Shown: positions 17,056 to 26,064, counted from the first letter of the stretch. The stretch is DNA of 64,000 nucleotides from JACKII01 sp963807085 (GCA_963807085.1 CAWEBB010000024.1:1-64000), one strand, 5' to 3'. The notes: generated by a model not told the origin, from the letters alone. Made by a program: numbers and translations.

Positions 17056-18215
17056 GCACGACGCTGACAGACAGGCCCGGCCGGACGCTGGATCTCGATC
17101 TGGCCAAGCCGCCGGCGCAGAGCCGCGTGGTTGTCGCCATGTCGGGCGGCGTGGACAGCAGCGTTGCTGCGGCCATGGTGGCCGCGGCCGGATACGACAC
17201 GGTCGGCGTGACGCTCCAGCTTTATGACCATGGCGCCGCTATCGAGCGCAAGGGCGCGTGCTGCGCTGGGCAGGACATCCACGACGCGCGCCTGGTGGCT
17301 GACCGGATCGGCATTCCGCATTATGTGCTCGATTATGAATCGCGCTTCCGCCAGGCAGTGATGGACGACTTCGCCGACGCCTATCTGCGCGGCGAAACGC
17401 CGATCCCCTGTGTGCGCTGCAACCAAACGGTAAAGTTCCGCGATCTGCTGGAGACTGCGCGCGACCTGGAGGCGGATGCGCTGGTCACCGGCCACTATGT
17501 CCAGCGCGTGGCGACAGGGCAGGGGGCGGAAATGCATACCGCCGTCGATCCCTCCCGCGACCAATCCTATTTTTTGTTTGCCACCACCCGGGCGCAGTTG
17601 GACTTTCTGCGCTTTCCGCTCGGTGGCCTGCCCAAGGCGGAAACTCGCGCCTTGGCCGAGAGGTTTGGTCTGCCAGTCGCGGCCAAACCGGATAGCCAGG
17701 ATATCTGCTTCGTCCCGAATGGGTCTTACGCTCAGGTGGTCGAGAAGCTGCGACCCGGCGCGATCGAACCTGGCGAAATCGTCGACCGCCAGGGTAATGT
17801 GCTCGGCGCGCACAAGGGCATTATCCACTTCACCATTGGCCAACGCCGCGGGCTGAACCTGGGCAATACGGACGGCAAGGGCGAGCCGCTTTACGTTGTG
17901 GCACTCGACGCCGCCATGAAGCGGGTGATCGTCGGGCCGAAGTCAGCGCTTGGGCGGCGTTATGTGCGGGTTGCAGAGGTGAACTGGCTCGGCCACGAAC
18001 CGCTCGGGAGCGCACCGGTGCGCGTGGACGTCAAGCTGCGCTCTGCCATGCCTGCGGTGCCGGCCAGCATTTCGCGCGATGGATCGCACGGTGCGCATGT
18101 AGTGCTGGACGAGCCGGAGTTCGGCGTCGCGCCCGGTCAGGCCTGTGTCGCCTATGACGGCAGCCGGGTGCAGGGCGGAGGCTGGATTACCGACACGGCG
18201 GAAGAGCCGGCTTGA
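17052..18215 (+). CDS. mnmA: tRNA-uridine 2-sulfurtransferase
   Basis: 387 codons from GTG 17052, overlapping the tenA stop. It thiolates U34 of Glu/Gln/Lys tRNAs using ATP and a persulfide relay. It has the PP-loop AMSGGVDSSVAA (29-40), the nucleophilic Cys in CVRCNQTVKF (Cys123), the persulfide Cys in DSQDICFVPNG (Cys219), and GHYVQR. The N-terminus is about 20 residues longer than in E. coli, which is common in alphaproteobacteria. Its stop overlaps the next start as TTGA. Confidence 0.97.
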   Translation: MSTTLTDRPGRTLDLDLAKPPAQSRVVVAMSGGVDSSVAAAMVAAAGYDTVGVTLQLYDHGAAIERKGACCAGQDIHDARLVADRIGIPHYVLDYESRFRQAVMDDFADAYLRGETPIPCVRCNQTVKFRDLLETARDLEADALVTGHYVQRVATGQGAEMHTAVDPSRDQSYFLFATTRAQLDFLRFPLGGLPKAETRALAERFGLPVAAKPDSQDICFVPNGSYAQVVEKLRPGAIEPGEIVDRQGNVLGAHKGIIHFTIGQRRGLNLGNTDGKGEPLYVVALDAAMKRVIVGPKSALGRRYVRVAEVNWLGHEPLGSAPVRVDVKLRSAMPAVPASISRDGSHGAHVVLDEPEFGVAPGQACVAYDGSRVQGGGWITDTAEEPA

Positions 18216-18844
18216 GCGCCGATCAGAACCCGTCGGATAGGGCCGGCCCGGACTTGCCCAAGTCCGACGTCCAGTGGAAACGCGGGCAACGGCGGCGCTT
18301 GCTTCGGGCGCGGGAACAGCTTTCCGCCGAGTTCCGCGCGAGCGCAGACACCCGGATCAGCGCGCTTCTGGAAGAAACGCTTCCCCAGATAACAACCCGC
18401 AGTTTTTCATTTTTCTGGCCGATGCCGGGAGAGCCGGACCTGCGGGAGGCGGCGGCCCGCTGGTACGCGGCCGGTGCTACGGCTGCCCTGCCGGATACCG
18501 TCAAGGGCATGCCATTGACCTTTCGGCCCTGGTCGCCCGGCTGCGCCATGCGGCCGGGCGTTTGGAACATTCCGGTTCCGGATACCGAGCGGACGATGCA
18601 CCCGTCCATTTTGCTGATCCCCTGCCTCGGCTTCGACTCAGACGGCTATCGCCTGGGCCATGGTGGCGGATTTTACGACCGGACGCTTGCGGAGCGCACG
18701 CCGGATGCGGGCCATCCGCCGTGTCCGCTGGCCGTCGGCATAGCCTATAGCCATGCCGTCCTGCCCAGCATCTGGCCGGAGGCGCACGATATCCCCATGG
18801 ATATGATCATCACTGAAAAGGCAGCGATCCGGTTCGAACGTTAA
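18212..18844 (+). CDS. 5-formyltetrahydrofolate cyclo-ligase
   Basis: 210 codons from TTG 18212, overlapping the mnmA stop. It converts 5-formyl-THF to 5,10-methenyl-THF with ATP. Family features: N-terminal KRGQRRRLLRAREQL, the FWPMPGEPDLR strand, IPCLGFDSDGYRLGHGGGFYDR (the phosphate and folate-binding loop), and the C-terminal VGIAYSHAVLP. The rare TTG start fits tight coupling to mnmA. It converges with the DUF421 gene, and the 3' ends overlap by 35 bases. Confidence 0.92.
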   Translation: MSADQNPSDRAGPDLPKSDVQWKRGQRRRLLRAREQLSAEFRASADTRISALLEETLPQITTRSFSFFWPMPGEPDLREAAARWYAAGATAALPDTVKGMPLTFRPWSPGCAMRPGVWNIPVPDTERTMHPSILLIPCLGFDSDGYRLGHGGGFYDRTLAERTPDAGHPPCPLAVGIAYSHAVLPSIWPEAHDIPMDMIITEKAAIRFER

Positions 18845-19349
18845 ACAGCGTCGAAAGGCCCGGATCTTCGCGTGTCTCGGGAATGACGGTGAAGGTTCCG
18901 TCAGTTTCCAGCACGACCGCGCGCACGTCCCTCATATCCAGTATCCCGGCCTGCCGCACCGCGGCCACTACTTCGGATTCAGCCACACGTTCCCGCCGCA
19001 TCGTCTGCCTCAACATCTCGCCCCGCGATAGCAACAATGCCGGTTCGGCCTTGACAATCTTCATGACCCAGCGCGACCGGCTGGTGCTCCAAGCGATGAC
19101 ATATTGCATGGCGATCAGCAGCGCGAAAGCCGTCAATCCTTCGGCAAGCGCGGTACTTTTGGAGAGAATCAGGCTGGCGAGCGTGGAGCCGAGGGCGATG
19201 GTCACAACCAAATCAAACACGTTCATTTGCGACAGCGTGCGCTTGCCTGTGATTCGCAACAATAAGACCGCCCCCACATACCCGCAAACGCTGACGATCG
19301 CTATCCGCAGGATGGGGTCCCAACCGTTGAAAAAATACGCCGCTTCCAT
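18810..19349 (-). CDS. DUF421 / YetF-like membrane protein
   Basis: About 180 codons from ATG 19349 (MEAAYFFNGWDPILRIAIVS). The frame is open to 19460, but upstream text is not membrane-like, and ATG 19433 is an alternative. Three membrane helices (IAIVSVCGYVGAVLLLRITG, VVTIALGSTLASLILS, ALLIAMQYVIAWSTS) precede the cytoplasmic DUF421 domain with LLLSRGEMLRQTMRRERV, AVRQAGI and VRAVVLETDGTFTVI. This layout is that of YetF/YcaP. Function is not established for the family. The first start sits about 125 bases from the divergent tRNA gene. Confidence 0.85.
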   Translation of the reverse strand: MEAAYFFNGWDPILRIAIVSVCGYVGAVLLLRITGKRTLSQMNVFDLVVTIALGSTLASLILSKSTALAEGLTAFALLIAMQYVIAWSTSRSRWVMKIVKAEPALLLSRGEMLRQTMRRERVAESEVVAAVRQAGILDMRDVRAVVLETDGTFTVIPETREDPGLSTLFNVRTGSLPFQ

Positions 19350-19473
19350 GAACGGGACAACGCACCGTTTTGCGGAAAGTTCCCGGCGCAATGCATGTGC
19401 ATCGCCGTTGACTTGTGCCGACTTGGGCGGCATATAGGCCGCCTCGCGATGCTCCCTCACCGGGGGGGCTTCG

Positions 19474-19550
19474 GGCGGAGTAGCTCAGTTGGTTAGAGCA
19501 GCGGAATCATAATCCGCGTGTCGGGGGTTCAAGTCCCTCCTCCGCTACCA
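19474..19550 (+). tRNA. tRNA-Met (CAT), elongator
   Basis: 77 nt with encoded CCA. The acceptor stem is GGCGGAG/CTCCGCT (first pair G-U). The D arm is GCTC...GAGC, the anticodon stem GCGGA/TCCGC with loop ATCATAA (anticodon at 19508-19510), and the T arm GGGGG-TTCAAGT-CCCTC. The lack of a first-pair mismatch and of three G-C anticodon pairs argues for elongator rather than initiator Met. A CAT tRNA decoding Ile after lysidine modification is less likely. Confidence 0.95.
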
Positions 19551-19698
19551 TTTCCCTCTTTGATATTGCGTGATTTTAAAGCCGCGTAACATGCGTAAGG
19601 ATGGGGCATGTGCGGCATCTGATGGCGGCACGGCCCCGAGGACTACAGGTTGACGCCAGACTGGCGATTGCGCCGCAGTTGAAGGGAACCAGGCGTCC

Positions 19699-20125
19699 TT
19701 GATCCCAGACTTGCTCACCCTGTTCTCGATACTGTCACTCGGCACAGGCGCCTTTTGTGCCGTCTGGATCGGGTCCAACTTGGTGCGCCGCCCGGTGAAG
19801 ATATGGCGATCATGAATGCAGTTTGGGCGCTGTCGGCGCTGGCCGGCAGTGTCTTGCTGTTGTGGCTCTATATGAAATGTGGGCGCGGACAGCCCAGTGA
19901 CGACCATAGCGCTCCGCCATATCCGATTGCGGTCGCGAAGTTGCGCTGCATTGGGGCGCAGGCTGCACTCTCAGCGATATCCGCGCGAAAACCCCGCCGC
20001 AAAAGTCGACCCGACCGAGCCTGTCTTTTGGTTCGCCATACAGTTCGCAATGCTGGCCGGTTTTTGCCACCGCCTATCCGGTCAACTGGTGGCCAATCCG
20101 CAGGTGCATTAAAGAGCGGATGTAG
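19699..20125 (+). pseudogene. DUF4396 membrane protein, multiply frameshifted
   Basis: Family text is spread over three plus-strand frames: VWIGSNLVRRPVKIW (ending near 19806), MNAVWALSALAGSVLLLWLY (from 19812), PTEPVFWFAIQFAMLAGF and then ATAYPVNWWPIRRCIKERM (ending 20125). Single-base shifts lie near 19808, 19985 and 20060. The RRPVKIW-IMNAVW and YPVNWW-IRR segments are hallmarks of the DUF4396 four-helix domain. The gene is dead. Its 3' end overlaps the decayed MFS gene on the other strand. Confidence 0.7.
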
Positions 20126-20248
20126 AGGAACCAAAGCGCCTCAGGACCGTGGCGGCTATGCCGATTGGGACATTGACCAGAAATGTCAGACGCCAGCCGA
20201 GGTCGGGGCAGCCGGTTTCGATCGGAAAGCCGCCCAGGCCCGACCCGA
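20109..20248 (-). pseudogene. MFS drug-efflux gene, downstream fragment
   Basis: Minus-strand fragment beginning at the left edge of the second IS256-type element. It reads GLGGFPIETGCPDLGWRL then TFLVNVPIGIAATVLRRF and stops at 20109. This is the LGWRxxFxVNVPIG segment between helices 5 and 6 of EmrB/QacA (DHA2) transporters. The remaining eight or so helices are missing. It joins in frame to the fragment at 21662-21898. Confidence 0.75.
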
Positions 20249-21661
20249 GGTCATGTCCCAGTGCGTGGTGTAAGAGTGCCGGTCCTCGGCGAGGTCCGAG
20301 GCTGATCAGGGCGCCACGGCGGGCAACCTGACGAGGTGATCATCGATTATCCGGGCCAGGCTTTCCAGCGCCATGTAGCGTCGGGCGACGGCCCATTCGT
20401 CATTTTGCTCCAGCATCAGTGCGCCAACGAGGCGGATGATGGCCGCGTCGTTGGGAAAGATGCCGACAACATTGGACCGGCGTTTGATCTCCTTATTCAA
20501 TCGTTCCAATGGATTGGTGCTGGCAATCTGGCCCAGTGCTCGCGCGGAAAGTCCATGTAAGCGAGCACGTCCTCCCGTGAAGCGCCCATCATCTGGGCCA
20601 GCCCCTCGTTCTTCTCGCGCAGAGCATCGGCGACCACCTGCCACTGCTTCTCCGCCTCCACCTTGGTCTCCTGGGCAAAGATAGTTTTGAGCATGGCGGC
20701 GACGGCGCCTCTGTTCTTGGCAGGCGCATGCGCCAAAGCATTGCGCATCCAATGAACTCGGCAACGCTGGTGGGTGGCGTTGAACACACGGCTCGCCGCG
20801 GCGCGCAGTCCCTTGTGATCGTCGGCGATGACCAGCTTGACGCCCCGCAGGCCGCGATCGGCGAGCGAGCGAAGAAACCCGGTCCAGAATGTCTCCGCCT
20901 CTGATGGGCCAACCGCGATGCCGAGAATTTCCCGCCGGCCGTCGCCATTGACTGCGACGGCCACTATCACTGCGCGACTGATGATCCGTCCGCCCTCGCG
21001 CACCCGGATGTAGGTGGCGTCGAGCCAGAGATAGGGCCACGCGCCTTCAAGCGGGCGGTTGAGGAAGGCCTGCACCCGTTCGTCGATCTCGGTACAAAGC
21101 CGTGAAACCTGGCTCTTCGACACCCCGCCAGCGCCCATGGCCTTGACCAGATCATCGACAGCACGGGTTGAAACGCCGTGGACATACGCCTCTTGAATGA
21201 CGGCAACGAGGGCTTTCTCCGCCGTCCGGCGCGGTTCCAGAAAGCTCGGGAAGTAGGAGCCCTTGCGCAGCTTCGGGATCGACAAAGCGATCCGACCGGC
21301 GCGCGTGTCCCATCCCCGTTCGCGATAGCCGTTGCGCTGTGCGGTCCGAAGCGGCGAGCGGGCCCCCTTCGCTGCGCCAGTCGCTCCTTCAACTTCCGCC
21401 TCCATCAGCCGTTCGGCCGCAAAGGCCAGCAGGTCGCGCACCAGATCGGCGTCCGCACTGTTTTCAACAAGCTCAATCAAAGCCATCCTATCGTCGGTCA
21501 TTGTCATCTCCGGTTCGGTTTCGAGTTTCCCAACAAGAACCTCTACCGAAGATCGGCAATGGCCGCCCGCGCCGCCTTCCGCCCGCTACAGCGCTATGAG
21601 GGGCGCGCGGGCGGACGGCGGCGCTACCGCCTGCTGTTACACCACGCTACGGGACACTGCT
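20249..21661 (-). mobile_element. Second IS256-family element, inserted in an MFS gene
   Basis: 1413 bp. Terminal inverted repeats at 20249-20276 and 21634-21661 match at 20 of 28 positions and share GCGTGGTGTAA. The 8-bp target duplication CGACCCGA lies at 20241-20248 and 21662-21669. Removing the element with one duplication rejoins MFS text as ALVAVGSGLGGFPIE, which confirms the boundaries. It differs in sequence from the IS256-type element at 1024-2401. Confidence 0.9.
20306..21507 (-). pseudogene. IS256-family transposase, frameshifted
   Basis: The frame from ATG 21507 (MTMTDDRMALIELVENSADA) runs to 20497 and contains two catalytic Asp residues: LWLDATYIRVREGG and VIADDHKGLRAA. The last catalytic residue, Glu in ASTNPLERLNKEIKRR, and the C-terminus lie in another frame ending at 20306. 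A one-base deletion near 20530, in FPREHW-RQIASTNPLE, explains the break. Without the Glu the long first frame should be inactive unless programmed frameshifting occurs, which is not usual for IS256. Confidence 0.85.
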
Positions 21662-21898
21662 CGACCCGACGGCGACCAATGCCGAGACGGTACCGACATA
21701 GCCCGACGCTCGGCCGCGTTCATCGCCGCGGAAATACTGTTGTATCGTCCCAACGCTCTGTAGATTGAGCAGCCTGGGCGCGCCGAGGCCCTGCTGGACC
21801 GCGGGAAGGGCAACGTTCCTGATACTCACACCGACCAGCGACATGAAGATGGCGCCCAGCAGCACGACCAGGATGCGCGAACGGTCCGCATCCGACAC
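21662..21898 (-). pseudogene. MFS drug-efflux gene, N-terminal fragment
   Basis: It begins near GTG 21898 (VSDADRSRILVVLLGAIF) with the first helix of a DHA2-type major facilitator: SLVGVSIRNVALPAVQQGLG. The text then jumps directly to LLNLQSVGTIQQYFRGDERG, which in family members comes about 90 residues later, so an internal deletion has removed helices 2-4. It ends at the IS256-type element and continues at 20248. Not functional. Confidence 0.75.
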
Positions 21899-22072
21899 GC
21901 TTGCGCCATCGGATCGGATCGCGGTTGAGGTGGTGCGGCCTTGGCGGCGTTCGCACGTACGTGCTTTGGCACCTCGGTCTCCCCGCATATCGGCATTTTC
22001 GCAGCAGCCGCTTGGCTTGGCAGCAAGCAGTCCTTAGATTGAGCGGACATCGGATCAAGACCGCGGTCTCCA
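21899..22072. other. Short intergenic region
   Basis: About 175 bases between the MFS remnant and the divergent J-domain gene. Small frames on both strands have no recognisable text. Stops in the J-domain frame end at 22042, so its start must lie within 22043-22073. Confidence 0.35.
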
Positions 22073-22600
22073 TTGAGGGCTCAGACCATACGATACGCAT
22101 CGACCTTTGCCGAAGAAGCGACTTGTGCCTGTGAATGGGATGGGTGCGAGGCTGACGGCGCCTATCCCGCACCCGCAAGCCCCAAGCGGCTGGGCGAGCG
22201 GCGCTATTTCTGCCTGGAGCATGTGCGCGCATACAATCGGGCCTGGAATTACTATGCCGACATGACGCCGGACCAGATGGAGCAACTCCGCCGCCGCGAC
22301 ACCACTTGGCAGCGGCCGACCTGGCCGTTCAGCCGGGGCAATATTGGTCGCGGCAACGCGCCCGAACCGGCTCCGGGCGACGGCAAGTGGCGGCGCATGC
22401 CGACGACCGCGGACGAGCGCCGCGCGGCCAAGCAACTTGACCTGGCGCTGCCATACACCGAGGATAGCTTGAAAGCGTGCTATCGTGCTTTGGCGAAGGC
22501 GGCGCATCCCGACCTCAATCCAAACGAGCCAAACGCAGAAGAACGCTTCAAACAGTTGCGTGAAGCGTATATGACTTTGCTTCAACCACTGACGAAATAG
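22073..22600 (+). CDS. J-domain protein next to cobaltochelatase genes
   Basis: 175 codons if the TTG at 22073 is the start; no ATG or GTG occurs in frame between the upstream stop (22042) and the conserved core. The N-terminal part has a Cys/His pattern (CACEWDGCEADGAYPAP, YFCLEHVRAYNRAWNYYADM) that may bind a metal. The C-terminal 60 residues are a J-domain with the HPD motif in AKAAHPDLNPNEPNAEERF. Such proteins commonly precede cobS in alphaproteobacteria. A role recruiting Hsp70 to the cobaltochelatase is an inference. 24 bases separate it from cobS. Confidence 0.82.
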   Translation: MRAQTIRYASTFAEEATCACEWDGCEADGAYPAPASPKRLGERRYFCLEHVRAYNRAWNYYADMTPDQMEQLRRRDTTWQRPTWPFSRGNIGRGNAPEPAPGDGKWRRMPTTADERRAAKQLDLALPYTEDSLKACYRALAKAAHPDLNPNEPNAEERFKQLREAYMTLLQPLTK

Positions 22601-22624
22601 CCTATATCCGTTGGATCCATACTG

Positions 22625-23620
22625 ATGAGCGTTGAGCAAGATTTGACCGGCATGCCGACCGGAATGCCGGATACCAAGATTTCGGTGCGTGAAGTGTTCG
22701 GAATCGAGTCCGACATGATGTGCCCCGCTTTTTCGGAGCGAAGCGAGCATGTGCCGGATTTTGACGAAACCTACCATTTCGACCCGCACACCACGCTGGC
22801 CATTCTGGCAGGGTTCGCCCACAACCGGCGGGTGATGATCCAGGGTTATCATGGCACCGGCAAATCCACCCATATCGAGCAGGTGGCCGCCCGTCTGAAT
22901 TGGCCGTGTATCCGGGTAAATCTGGACAGCCATATCAGCCGTATCGACCTGGTCGGCAAGGATGCGATCGTGCTGCGTGAAGGACAGCAGGTGACGGAGT
23001 TCCGCGAGGGGCTGCTGCCCTGGGCGCTGCAGCATCCGACCGCTCTGGTATTCGACGAATACGATGCCGGCCGCCCGGACGTAATGTTCGTGATCCAGCG
23101 CGTGCTGGAGGTCGAGGGCAAGCTGACCCTGCTCGACCAGAACCGTGTGATCCGGCCGCACTCGGGCTTCCGTCTGTTCTCGACCGCCAACACCGTCGGC
23201 CTGGGCGACACCACCGGCCTCTATCACGGCACCCAGCAAATCAACCAGGGCCAGATGGATCGCTGGAACATCGTCGTGACCCTGAATTACCTGGAAGCCG
23301 AGGAAGAGGTGAAGATTGTCACCGCCAAGGTTCAGGAGTTGCTGGGCGAAAAAGGCCAGAAGCTTTGCGGCCAGATGGTGGCGCTGGCAGAAATGACTCG
23401 CCAGGGCTTCATGCGGGGCGAACTATCCACCGTCATGTCGCCGCGTACCGTTATCACCTGGGCGCAGAATGCCCAGATTTTCGGCGATGTCGGCATGGCG
23501 TTCCGGTTCACGTTCCTGAACAAGTGCGACGAGTCCGAGCGCGGTTTGGTGGCGGAATACTACCAGCGCTGCTTCGGTGAGGAACTGCCGGAAAGCGTGG
23601 TCGCTCGCGCCGCCGAGTAA
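22625..23620 (+). CDS. cobS: Cobaltochelatase subunit CobS
   Basis: 331 residues. AAA+ ATPase subunit of the aerobic CobNST chelatase, which inserts cobalt into hydrogenobyrinic acid a,c-diamide in cobalamin synthesis. It has Walker A GYHGTGKSTH (74-83), Walker B LVFDEYDAGR, sensor-1 FSTANTVGLGD, and the arginine-finger region MSPRTVITWAQN. The N-terminus KISVREVFGIESDMMCPAFS is diagnostic. It forms an operon with cobT (33-base gap). cobN is not in this window. Confidence 0.97.
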   Translation: MSVEQDLTGMPTGMPDTKISVREVFGIESDMMCPAFSERSEHVPDFDETYHFDPHTTLAILAGFAHNRRVMIQGYHGTGKSTHIEQVAARLNWPCIRVNLDSHISRIDLVGKDAIVLREGQQVTEFREGLLPWALQHPTALVFDEYDAGRPDVMFVIQRVLEVEGKLTLLDQNRVIRPHSGFRLFSTANTVGLGDTTGLYHGTQQINQGQMDRWNIVVTLNYLEAEEEVKIVTAKVQELLGEKGQKLCGQMVALAEMTRQGFMRGELSTVMSPRTVITWAQNAQIFGDVGMAFRFTFLNKCDESERGLVAEYYQRCFGEELPESVVARAAE

Positions 23621-23653
23621 CGGCGCGTATTCGTAGTTCGAGGAACATCTTCC

Positions 23654-25492
23654 ATGGCGACGCCAGAAAAGCGTACCGCAATTGAGGAATTCAAGCGGGC
23701 GACTTCTTCCACCATGCGCGTGCTCTCGTTGGCCGAAGACGAAATCGAGGTCGTGTTCGGCCCGGATCCGGCGCGCATGGACGGGAACACGGCACGCCTG
23801 CAAATGCCGGCCCGCTCGCTGCCCGCGAACGAGGTGGCGCAGGTGCGCGGTAAATCCGACGCGATGGCGCTGCGCAAGCGCTTCCACGACGCCAAAATGC
23901 ACCGCCGCAACAGCCCGAAAAGCAAGACCGCTCGTGCCGTGTTTGATGCGGTGGAACAGGTGCGGTGCGAGGCGCTCGGCTCCCGCAACCGCAGCGGCGT
24001 CGCCGACAATCTCCAGGCGGCGCTGGTCGAGCAGGTGCGCCGTAAGGGCTATGCCCGCATGAGCGAGCTTGAGCCAGGCCAGGTGCCTGACCTGCTTGCC
24101 TTGCTGGCGCGTGAGGCGATGACAGGCCGGGAAGTGCCCGAAGAAGCCAAAGCCATGGTGGACCAAATGCGCGACCATGTGTCGGAGGGCGCCATGGATG
24201 CGATGTCACGCCTGAACGAGAGCGCGGCCGATCAGGAAGCCTTCGCGCGGATGGTGCACGAACTGCTCCAAGAACTGGAACTGGAAGCTGAGTTCGGCGA
24301 GGAAAGCGACGACCAGGAAGAAGGCGAACAGTCGGAAGACCAGCAGGAATCCCAGTCCGACGACGGTGGCGAAAGCGACGAAACCTCTTCCCAGTCCGCC
24401 GAAGGCGAAATGGATGCCTCCGACAGCGACGACGCCTCCATGGAAGAGGGCGAGATGGACATGGACGCCGACGCCGCCCTCGGCGACGACGAGATGGACG
24501 GTTCGACCACGCCGCAGCAGCGGCCTAACGACCGCTCGAACAGCGCGGCCGCCATGTACCGCGCCTATACCACCCAATATGACGAAATCGTCACGGCGGA
24601 AGCGCTCTGCGACGAAGACGAACTGGGGCGCCTGCGCCATCACCTGGACCAGCAACTGGCCAACCTGCAGGGCGTGGTAACGCGGCTCGCCAACCGCCTG
24701 CAGCGCAAGCTGATGGCTCAGCAGACCCGGTCGTGGGATTTCGATTTGGAAGAGGGCATATTGGACACGGCGCGGCTCGCGCGGATCGTGGCGGATCCGA
24801 TGCACGCGCTGACATACAAGATGGAGAGGGAGACCGAGTTCCGCGACACGGTGGTAACGCTGTTGATCGACAATTCCGGCTCCATGCGCGGGCGTCCGAT
24901 CACGGTTGCGGCCATGTGCGCCGACATCATGGCGCGCACGCTGGAACGCTGTGGCGTCGGCGTGGAGATTTTGGGCTTCACTACCCGCGCCTGGAAGGGC
25001 GGGCAAAGCCGCGAGAAGTGGCTGGCCGACGGCAAGCCTCCCAATCCCGGCCGCCTGAACGATCTGCGCCATATCATCTACAAGGAAGCCGATGCCCCCT
25101 GGCGCCGGTCACGCCGCAATCTCGGCCTGATGCTGCGGGAAGGCATCCTGAAGGAAAACATCGACGGCGAGGCACTCGCCTGGGCGCACAGCCGCATCGT
25201 CAACCGGCCGGAAGACCGCCGCATTCTGATGGTGATTTCGGACGGTGCGCCGGTGGACGACTCCACGCTGTCGGTCAATGCGGGCAACTATCTGGAGAAG
25301 AACCTGCGCGAGGTCATCGACTATATCGAGCGCCGCTCGCCCGTGGAGTTGATCGCCATCGGCATCGGCCACGACGTGACCCGCTACTATCGCCGCGCGG
25401 TGACGATCTTCGATGCGGACCAGTTGGGCGGCGCCATGCTCAGCCAGCTCACCTCTCTGTTCGATGACGAGCGCACCGGCAGCCGACGCTGA
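23654..25492 (+). CDS. cobT: Cobaltochelatase subunit CobT
   Basis: 612 residues. MIDAS-bearing partner of CobS in the CobNST complex. The N-terminal helical domain (about 1-215) is followed by a strongly acidic, low-complexity linker (about 215-295; repeated E, D, S and M, such as EEGEMDMDADAALGDDEMDG) and a VWA domain with MIDAS motif DNSGSMRGRP (DxSxS), then VISDGAPVDDST and IGIGHDVTRYY. Length and order fit known CobT. Cytoplasmic. Confidence 0.97.
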   Translation: MATPEKRTAIEEFKRATSSTMRVLSLAEDEIEVVFGPDPARMDGNTARLQMPARSLPANEVAQVRGKSDAMALRKRFHDAKMHRRNSPKSKTARAVFDAVEQVRCEALGSRNRSGVADNLQAALVEQVRRKGYARMSELEPGQVPDLLALLAREAMTGREVPEEAKAMVDQMRDHVSEGAMDAMSRLNESAADQEAFARMVHELLQELELEAEFGEESDDQEEGEQSEDQQESQSDDGGESDETSSQSAEGEMDASDSDDASMEEGEMDMDADAALGDDEMDGSTTPQQRPNDRSNSAAAMYRAYTTQYDEIVTAEALCDEDELGRLRHHLDQQLANLQGVVTRLANRLQRKLMAQQTRSWDFDLEEGILDTARLARIVADPMHALTYKMERETEFRDTVVTLLIDNSGSMRGRPITVAAMCADIMARTLERCGVGVEILGFTTRAWKGGQSREKWLADGKPPNPGRLNDLRHIIYKEADAPWRRSRRNLGLMLREGILKENIDGEALAWAHSRIVNRPEDRRILMVISDGAPVDDSTLSVNAGNYLEKNLREVIDYIERRSPVELIAIGIGHDVTRYYRRAVTIFDADQLGGAMLSQLTSLFDDERTGSRR

Positions 25493-25524
25493 CGGCCGCG
25501 AGAAGCTGGCGTAGAGAATAACGT

Positions 25525-26049
25525 TCAGCCGTTCGGATGGATAACCCGCTCCATCCGGACGGCGGCGCGCCGCAGCTGCGTCCAGCCATCGCTGCAGATC
25601 GCGAATGTGGCACAACTTCCCGGATCAAACTCCCGGATGGCGGAGTGGGTTCCGGCTGATGGGCCGGCCAATTGCATCGCCGCCTCCGCGATGGCGGGAT
25701 TATGTCCCAGCACCAGCACATGCGCTGCCAGCGGGTTTGCGAACTCTGCAATCAGATCGAACACCATGTCAGACGCGCAGCCGTACAGGTCCGGCAGCAG
25801 ACACAGCGGCCGCCGTAGCGCTGCGCCGCCAAGGAAGCTGCGCGCCGTCGCCAGGGTCCGTTCGGCATCGGAAGCCAAAATTTGATCCGGTGCCAACGCA
25901 TCGCTCGCGAACCGCTGCCCCAGAGCCCGCGCCTGGCGGCAACCAATGTTTGTCAAGGGACGGTCACGATCATCCGCACCGGCGGGTGCGGGCGCGGCCT
26001 CGGCATGACGCATCAATGTAAGCCGCCGCACGGCCGTTTGTGGACCCAC
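25525..26049 (-). CDS. sixA: SixA-type phosphohistidine phosphatase
   Basis: 174 codons from GTG 26049 (VGPQTAVRRLTLMRHAEAA), chosen because AGAGGAG lies 8 bases upstream. The frame is open to 26196, but that text is not protein-like. Histidine-phosphatase fold with RHA (MRHAEAAP) in the catalytic RHG position and a second His in VLGHNPAIAEAA. SixA dephosphorylates His-phosphorylated HPt or Nsr-type proteins. Divergent from ppk with about 100 bases between, and convergent with cobT (32 bases). Confidence 0.88.
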   Translation of the reverse strand: MGPQTAVRRLTLMRHAEAAPAPAGADDRDRPLTNIGCRQARALGQRFASDALAPDQILASDAERTLATARSFLGGAALRRPLCLLPDLYGCASDMVFDLIAEFANPLAAHVLVLGHNPAIAEAAMQLAGPSAGTHSAIREFDPGSCATFAICSDGWTQLRRAAVRMERVIHPNG

Positions 26050-26057
26050 TGCATCCG

Positions 26058-26064
26058 CTCCTCT
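26058..26064 (-). promoter_or_regulatory. Shine-Dalgarno of sixA (decides start)
   Basis: AGAGGAG on the minus strand, 8 bases before GTG 26049. It supports the short form over the longer open frame. Confidence 0.6.

Noticed and set aside
22021..22625. Cobalamin riboswitch before cobS
   Set aside because: No B12-box-like sequence was seen, and the space upstream is occupied by the J-domain gene and decayed DNA.
22055..23239. 394-codon open frame antisense to cobS and the J-domain gene
   Set aside because: It is the mirror of strongly coding GC-rich genes on the plus strand; its text is His/Arg/Gly-rich and matches no family.
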